64,000 nt of DNA, from NCBI RefSeq assembly GCF_004785645.1, contig NZ_SRPE01000010.1, positions 62,301 to 126,300 of the forward strand, in the 5' to 3' direction. The notes beneath the pieces are model-generated. The model was not told where the DNA came from and made no database searches. It saw nothing but the letters and a program-made list of their open reading frames with translations. The translations under genes and the position numbers were made by a program. Source of the DNA: Empedobacter tilapiae. Lineage in GTDB: Bacteria > Bacteroidota > Bacteroidia > Flavobacteriales > Weeksellaceae. Positions 59,582 to 64,000 of this stretch are shown here, piece by piece; the stretch's first letter is position 1; each line of letters opens with the position of its first letter.

Positions 59582-61531
59582 ATGTATAAAGAACTACAAG
59601 AAGAAGTATATAATTGGTTAAAAGAAAAAAATAAAAAGGATAAAAACTTCACATTTTCTGTTAGACAAAAGGCAAATAAAGGAGCTGAATTAAACTATTT
59701 TATTGGTACTGAAAAATCAAATTATTTTTCTACTACTTTTTGGTTTATTCCTGTTTCATATCCAGGCTCTTCAAGTGACTTAATTAATCTAGTTTTTGAT
59801 TTAAAAAAAGAAAAAATAGAATTTTATATACAGTTTAACCAAACTAAAAATCCTAGTGATAATCAAAACAAATGTGATTTAATTTTAGTTCAAAAAGTTA
59901 AAGAAAGGCTTAAAGACCAGTTTAAACGCGTGTATTATTCAGATGAAAAAGCTAAAATGGAGTTTTTTGGAATTTACTCTACTACTGATTATGATTCATT
60001 TGATGAATTAGAAAATGATCTTGAAAATTTATTAGATCGAGTAATTCCTATAGTTGATGAAGAAATTACAAAAATAAAAAGCGAGAATCCTGATTTTATT
60101 GCTCATCGATTTACTCCAGAAGAACAGTCAAAAATGCTGAATAAAATGGATGAACGATTTGAAAAATACAATAATATTGATGAATTAACTAATGATTTAA
60201 TAGAAGAAGAAAATGAATTTATAAATTTAGATTTTGTGAGAAATCAAATTACCTTAAACCAAATCTTATACGGACCTCCTGGTACAGGAAAAACGTATCA
60301 TACAATTAATAAAGCAATAGAAATTGCAAATCCTAAATTTGATTTAACACAAGACAGAAATACGATTAAAAAAGAATATAATCGTTTGGTTGAAGAAGGT
60401 CAAATCGTATTTACAACATTTCATCAAAGTATGACGTACGAAGATTTTATTGAGGGTATAAAGCCAGAAACAAAGGATAATAATGTTATTTATAATATTA
60501 AAAATGGACTTTTTAAAGAAATTGTAAGTAAGTCTATTGATAATTGGAAAAAATCTACATCTGGAACAAAACAAACAAAACCTTTTGACAAGGTATTTCA
60601 ATTATTGAAAGATGAATGGGAAGAAAATCCAATGATTGAATTTCCTATGAAAAGAGAAGGAAATGATTTTAAAATTCTAGGGTTTTCTGACAGTTCTATT
60701 AATTTTCTTAAGGCAAGTGGAACGAATAACCATACATTAAGCATTAATACTTTAAGGGATTTATATTATGGTATACGAGAATTTCAAAATCAAGGAGTTG
60801 GTATTTATTATCCTTCAATAGTTGATAAATTAAACTCTTATGATGTAGATTTTGAATCTGAATCAATAAATAGTGATATTAAAAATTTTGTCATTGTAAT
60901 AGACGAAATAAACCGAGGAAATGTATCACAGATTTTTGGTGAACTAATTACATTAATTGAAGAAGATAAACGATTAGGAAATGACGAAGCAATTGAAGTT
61001 ACTTTACCTTATTCGAAAGAGAAATTTGGGGTTCCGTCTAACCTTTACATCATTGGAACGATGAATACAGCAGATCGTAGTGTTGAAGCATTGGATACTG
61101 CGCTTAGACGTCGTTTTGTTTTTGAAGAAATGCCTCCGAAATATGATTTAGAAGGTTTACAACAAGATTTATTTGGATTTACAGCTTCTCACCTACTAGA
61201 AACAATTAATAAAAGAATTGAAAAATTACTAGATAAAGATCATCAAATTGGTCATGCTTATTTTATCAATAAAAATGAAGTAACGATTATCGATTCATTT
61301 TACAAAAATATAATTCCTCTTCTACAAGAATATTTTTTTAGTGATTATGGCAAAATTGGTTTGGTATTAGGTGCTGGATTTATTAGAAAAATTGAACAAG
61401 ATTCTGTATTTGCTAATTTTGAGCATTTAGATTATTCCCAATTTGAGGAAAAAGAGTCTTACGAGATTATTAATCACAAAGGGAATCCTGAGAATTTTGG
61501 TAATGCTATTAAATTATTAATGAATCGCTAG
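59582..61531 (+). CDS. mcrB: McrB-type AAA+ GTPase, type IV restriction
   Basis: A 649-residue McrB. The AAA+ domain (about 215-600) has Walker A ILYGPPGTGKTYHTI (231-238), a Walker B with the McrB signature VIDEINRGNVSQIFGELI (about 440), the MNTADRS motif (about 491) and DTALRRRF (about 506). McrB rings use GTP to activate the McrC nuclease on modified DNA. The N-terminal 200 residues (ANKGAELNYFIGTEKSNYFS and following) are a targeting domain I do not recognise; it is not the EVE or DUF3578 type by eye. It follows hsdR by 5 bases. Confidence 0.93.
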   Translation: MYKELQEEVYNWLKEKNKKDKNFTFSVRQKANKGAELNYFIGTEKSNYFSTTFWFIPVSYPGSSSDLINLVFDLKKEKIEFYIQFNQTKNPSDNQNKCDLILVQKVKERLKDQFKRVYYSDEKAKMEFFGIYSTTDYDSFDELENDLENLLDRVIPIVDEEITKIKSENPDFIAHRFTPEEQSKMLNKMDERFEKYNNIDELTNDLIEEENEFINLDFVRNQITLNQILYGPPGTGKTYHTINKAIEIANPKFDLTQDRNTIKKEYNRLVEEGQIVFTTFHQSMTYEDFIEGIKPETKDNNVIYNIKNGLFKEIVSKSIDNWKKSTSGTKQTKPFDKVFQLLKDEWEENPMIEFPMKREGNDFKILGFSDSSINFLKASGTNNHTLSINTLRDLYYGIREFQNQGVGIYYPSIVDKLNSYDVDFESESINSDIKNFVIVIDEINRGNVSQIFGELITLIEEDKRLGNDEAIEVTLPYSKEKFGVPSNLYIIGTMNTADRSVEALDTALRRRFVFEEMPPKYDLEGLQQDLFGFTASHLLETINKRIEKLLDKDHQIGHAYFINKNEVTIIDSFYKNIIPLLQEYFFSDYGKIGLVLGAGFIRKIEQDSVFANFEHLDYSQFEEKESYEIINHKGNPENFGNAIKLLMNR

Positions 61532-61535
61532 TATT

Positions 61536-62771
61536 TTGACTAAACAAAATCTCATCACTGTATTTGAACATGAAAAACGTTTTTTCAATCTAAAAGACGA
61601 AAAAGAAAAGCAACTACATGAAGCTTTAGAACGCTATCACGGAAATTATACACCATTTTTTAAACTCTTAAGAAATGGTGTTCAATTCAATGAACATGTT
61701 GGTATTATTCAGATTGGTAAAACGACGATTGAAGTTTTACCAAAAGCAGATAAAGCTGGAGAAGAAAAATGGCGTGATTTATTGATTGGAATGATCAAAA
61801 CCGTTTGGGGATTTGATGTAAAATCAACTGGCTCGAGTTCATTGAAATTAAAATCAAATTCAATTTTAGAGCTCTATTTCGAATTATTTATTTCAGAGCT
61901 TGAATATTTACTTCATAGAGGTTTGATTAAAAGATACCGTAAAAATGAAGGAAATCAAACATCTTTAAAAGGTGCTTTACAGTTTTCCAAACATATTGCT
62001 CATAATTTGGTTCATAAAGAACGTTTTTATGTAAAATATACGCAGTATTCTAATGAACATACTATTCATGAAATCTTATTCAAAACCATAAAACTTTTAG
62101 CTCATATAAATTCAAATTCTCTTTTAAAAGGAAGAATTGGTGCATTAACTTTAGACTTTCCTGAAATGAAAGATATTAAAGTAAATGAATCTACATTCAA
62201 AAAAATAGTTTTTGACCGAAAAAATCAGCATTATAAAACTGCTTTAGAAATTTCTAAATTATTATTGTTGAACTATCATCCTGATATTTCCAAAGGTCGA
62301 AATGATGTATTGGCTCTAATGTTTGATATGAATAGTTTATGGGAGCAGTTTATTTTAGTGACGTTGAAAAGAAAATTAACAAGACATTTTGTTTCATCAC
62401 AAGTAACAAAGAGTTTTTGGAAACCAACTTCGGGATATTCATCCAAAATGCGACCTGACATTATTTTAAAATGTAAAGAATCTCAAAAGAATTACGTCTT
62501 AGATACGAAATGGAAGAACCTAAATGGATATAATCCATCTCCTGAAGATCTTCGTCAAATGTATGTATATCATCGATTTTATCAAGCTAAGAAAGTAGCA
62601 CTTGTCTATCCTTCTGACCAACATTCCATTCAGAAAGGAAATTACTTTAGTTCTGAAAATCATTTAGAAATGTCTGATAAAGAATGTAGCATAATGCAAA
62701 TTGCAACAGCTTCAGATATTAAAGTTTGGCAAGAAGAGATTGTTAAAAACATATCTAAACTGTTTTTATAA
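61536..62771 (+). CDS. mcrC: McrC-type nuclease subunit
   Basis: A 411-residue McrC. It starts at TTG 61536, 4 bases after mcrB; no ATG is nearby. The N-terminal beta-rich domain (VGIIQIGKTTIEVLPKAD) contacts the McrB ring; the family blocks LFISELEYLLHRGLIKRYR and YSNEHTIHEILFKTIKLL follow. The C-terminal PD-(D/E)xK nuclease is complete with MRPDIILK and YVLDTKWKNLN, then EDLRQMYVYHRFYQAKKVAL. Together with McrB it cuts DNA with modified bases. It closes the operon. Confidence 0.93.
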   Translation: MTKQNLITVFEHEKRFFNLKDEKEKQLHEALERYHGNYTPFFKLLRNGVQFNEHVGIIQIGKTTIEVLPKADKAGEEKWRDLLIGMIKTVWGFDVKSTGSSSLKLKSNSILELYFELFISELEYLLHRGLIKRYRKNEGNQTSLKGALQFSKHIAHNLVHKERFYVKYTQYSNEHTIHEILFKTIKLLAHINSNSLLKGRIGALTLDFPEMKDIKVNESTFKKIVFDRKNQHYKTALEISKLLLLNYHPDISKGRNDVLALMFDMNSLWEQFILVTLKRKLTRHFVSSQVTKSFWKPTSGYSSKMRPDIILKCKESQKNYVLDTKWKNLNGYNPSPEDLRQMYVYHRFYQAKKVALVYPSDQHSIQKGNYFSSENHLEMSDKECSIMQIATASDIKVWQEEIVKNISKLFL

Positions 62772-62811
62772 AAGTGACAATATATTCTTATTCCATAAAT
62801 TTAAAGACAAA

Positions 62812-62843
62812 AAAGCTGATTATACAATTATATAATCAGCTTT
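62812..62843 (-). terminator. Intrinsic terminator of the following minus-strand gene
   Basis: AAAGCTGATTATA (62812-62824) and TATAATCAGCTTT (62831-62843); a T run follows on the minus strand. On the plus strand it can still pause mcrC transcripts. Confidence 0.8.
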
Positions 62844-62868
62844 ACGTTTATTACTTTTTGAAGAAGTA

Positions 62869-63186
62869 TTACTCCAATAAATAGCGAATTTCTATTTCGT
62901 AAGTACCAATTTCGGCAAGAGGCTTTTCTTCAAAATTCACAATAATTGAAACTTGACTACCAATTCCTTTCAGAATTGTATCATGAATCAAACCAATTTC
63001 ATCCATTGTTACTTCTCTAGATGGTTCACTTATGATGTTTAAAATAATTAGGTTTTTCAATTTATTCTCAAGTTGAGCATCAATGAAAAATGAATTCATT
63101 TCATCAATTATTTGTTCTATTGTCCCAATAAAGGATTTTTTTAAACCGTTTTCTAACAAGTTTTTTTCAAGTTCTTCGTTCATCAC
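62869..63186 (-). CDS. Hypothetical small protein
   Basis: A 105-residue cytoplasmic protein, helical in the first 80 residues (NLLENGLKKSFIGTIEQIID, NKLKNLIILNIISEPSREVT) and strand-forming at the end (QVSIIVNFEEKPLAEIGTYE). No family is recognised. It is 22 bases downstream of the cREC gene and probably co-transcribed with it. Confidence 0.6.
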   Translation of the reverse strand: MMNEELEKNLLENGLKKSFIGTIEQIIDEMNSFFIDAQLENKLKNLIILNIISEPSREVTMDEIGLIHDTILKGIGSQVSIIVNFEEKPLAEIGTYEIEIRYLLE

Positions 63187-63208
63187 TTTTTTTAGTTTTA
63201 TTAATATA

Positions 63209-63523
63209 TTATTTGTTTAGTTTTCGAAAATTATAAAGTAGTTTTTCTATATTCTCTTTTCCTACAGGATTTTGACTATGTACAGTAAAATTTGGGATTG
63301 TAAGATGATAATCTAAACAATATTCGACCAAAAACTTCGCACAATCATAACCTGTTTCTTCTATTCCTAAATCGTGATCAAACGATATAAAATCAGGAAT
63401 TCCGTTATTCAGAATATATTTTACAAACTCCTTATAATAGTAAACTCGCAAATATCCGTTTGGAGTTGGACGTAAATCGTCAACATATAACTTTACCAAT
63501 ACATTGTTCTTCATTTTCAGCAT
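63209..63523 (-). CDS. cREC (cyclic-phosphate processing receiver) domain protein
   Basis: A 104-residue single-domain protein (an ATG at 63514 is an alternative start). It has the cREC hallmarks KLYVDDLRPTPNGYLRV, PDFISFDHDLGIEETGYD, and the C-terminal FTVHSQNPVGKENIEKLL. The domain is a receiver-fold variant with its own conserved Asp and His residues in place of the normal phospho-relay set. Comparative genomics (Burroughs and Aravind) linked it to processing of cyclic phosphates in RNA repair and immune systems. Its place beside a defence operon fits that idea. Confidence 0.85.
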   Translation of the reverse strand: MLKMKNNVLVKLYVDDLRPTPNGYLRVYYYKEFVKYILNNGIPDFISFDHDLGIEETGYDCAKFLVEYCLDYHLTIPNFTVHSQNPVGKENIEKLLYNFRKLNK

Positions 63524-63571
63524 ATCTTTTATTTACCAATTCCATTAAATATTTTTTTAGAATCATTAATC

Positions 63572-63599
63572 AAAAAGAGCTCTTAATAAAGCTCTTTTT
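63572..63599 (-). terminator. Terminator overlapping the last codons of the next gene
   Basis: AAAAAGAGCT (63572-63581) and AGCTCTTTTT (63590-63599) enclose the stop codon of the minus-strand gene at 63583. Confidence 0.65.
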
Positions 63600-63984
63600 C
63601 TACTATAAATTCTCTTAACTGACGAAGTTCGTTAATTTTAATCGTTGATTTTTCTAGATTATCTTGTAAAAAAAGATCATCTATTTCTTCATTAACAATT
63701 GATAATTGAGTTAATATTTTGTTATATAACAACGATTTATAATTAATCTGATCAAAGTATTTGTAAATTTCAATTAGATAATCAATACTATATGTGTTTA
63801 CTTTTACCGACAAAGTATAATTCCAAAGCTTGTTTTGTTCTTGATTGATTGAATTATTTATGTTTTTAAGCCTGATATGACAATTCCTTGCTTTTGCATA
63901 ATTCTTACAATAAATCGCATGTTTTTTATCAACTTGAAGTTTTGCTCGAATAAATTCTAATTGTTTGATTTTCTTTGTTTCCAT
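63583..63984 (-). CDS. Hypothetical protein with UVR-like helical motif
   Basis: A 133-residue, mostly helical protein. Residues 1 to 50 (EFIRAKLQVDKKHAIYCKNY then AKARNCHIRLKNI) resemble the UvrB/UvrC-type helical hairpin that pairs proteins in repair complexes, but the match is weak. The rest is helical (VNEEIDDLFLQDNLEKSTIK). The start is 16 bases from the window end, so the true start could lie further if another in-frame ATG exists. It is upstream of the cREC gene, on the same strand. Confidence 0.55.
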   Translation of the reverse strand: METKKIKQLEFIRAKLQVDKKHAIYCKNYAKARNCHIRLKNINNSINQEQNKLWNYTLSVKVNTYSIDYLIEIYKYFDQINYKSLLYNKILTQLSIVNEEIDDLFLQDNLEKSTIKINELRQLREFIVEKELY

Positions 63985-64000
63985 AGTTTTAAAAAAAATA

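Larger units (their letters stand above)
43050..64000. mobile_element. Integrative (mobilisable) element carrying a defence island; right end outside window
   Basis: The left boundary is put at the 3' end of mnmE, followed by a tyrosine integrase. Gene order is int, a membrane protein, an excisionase-like HTH gene, a VapE-type helicase, an iteron-rich gap, a Toprim primase, mobC, then cargo with a type I restriction/McrBC operon. This order parallels mobilisable units of Bacteroidota. No relaxase gene and no right attachment site are seen in the window. How far the element extends, and whether the minus-strand genes after 62,800 belong to it, is not known. Confidence 0.65.

Noticed and set aside
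62771-62869. Right end of the element just after mcrC
   Set aside because: No repeat of the mnmE end was found here and no second integrase or tRNA is present, so the boundary cannot be placed.

Overview
The window is chromosomal DNA of a low-GC member of the Bacteroidota, class Flavobacteriia, most like the Weeksellaceae (Empedobacter/Chryseobacterium relatives). The evidence is the AT-rich coding style, promoters with the flavobacterial -7 box TAnnTTTG, no obvious Shine-Dalgarno sites, a fused SecDF, a START-like protein, an S46 dipeptidyl-peptidase with DPP11-type residues, many short lipoproteins ending their signal in SC, and a tRNA without encoded CCA. The genus is an inference.

Bases 1 to about 43,070 are ordinary core chromosome. 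They run pdxH (cut by the window edge), yqgE, an aminotransferase-fold gene, tRNA-Met, a nucleoid-associated protein, an NtrC-type regulator without a DNA-binding domain, an acyl-CoA ligase, a SulP transporter, uvrA, a bile-acid-symporter-like transporter with a DUF3810 peptidase-like partner, a WG-repeat protein, prmC, an FHS sugar transporter, lipB, DPP11, PAP2 phosphatase plus tatA, secDF, an MFS transporter, cobalamin adenosyltransferase and thiamine pyrophosphokinase, a SIMPL protein, and mnmE. Most intergenic gaps hold clear intrinsic terminators. Three decayed genes are visible: a GNAT N-terminal fragment, a frameshifted lipoprotein, and a secreted 'VGINT'-type protein with an amber codon at the signal-peptide junction. 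Two very small single-span membrane proteins of the same design flank an alpha/beta hydrolase.

From the 3' end of mnmE (about 43,050) to the end of the window lies an integrative element whose right end is not in the window. Its left part is a replication and mobilisation module: tyrosine integrase, membrane protein, excisionase-like HTH protein, VapE-type helicase, an iteron-rich gap that looks like an origin, a Toprim primase with a cysteine-free zinc-finger region, and MobC. No relaxase follows. After two hypothetical genes, a strongly self-complementary non-coding stretch and a metallophosphoesterase, there is a 12-kb defence operon: hsdM, hsdS, a PHP-domain plus SMC-like ATPase, hsdR, mcrB and mcrC, all tightly spaced or overlapping. 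Three small minus-strand genes end the window, one encoding a cREC (cyclic-phosphate-processing receiver) protein.

The most interesting part is this composite operon. It joins type I restriction-modification to a PHP-ATPase and to a McrBC-type type IV restriction pair in what looks like one transcription unit, carried on an element inserted at mnmE, the same gene used by Salmonella genomic island SGI1.
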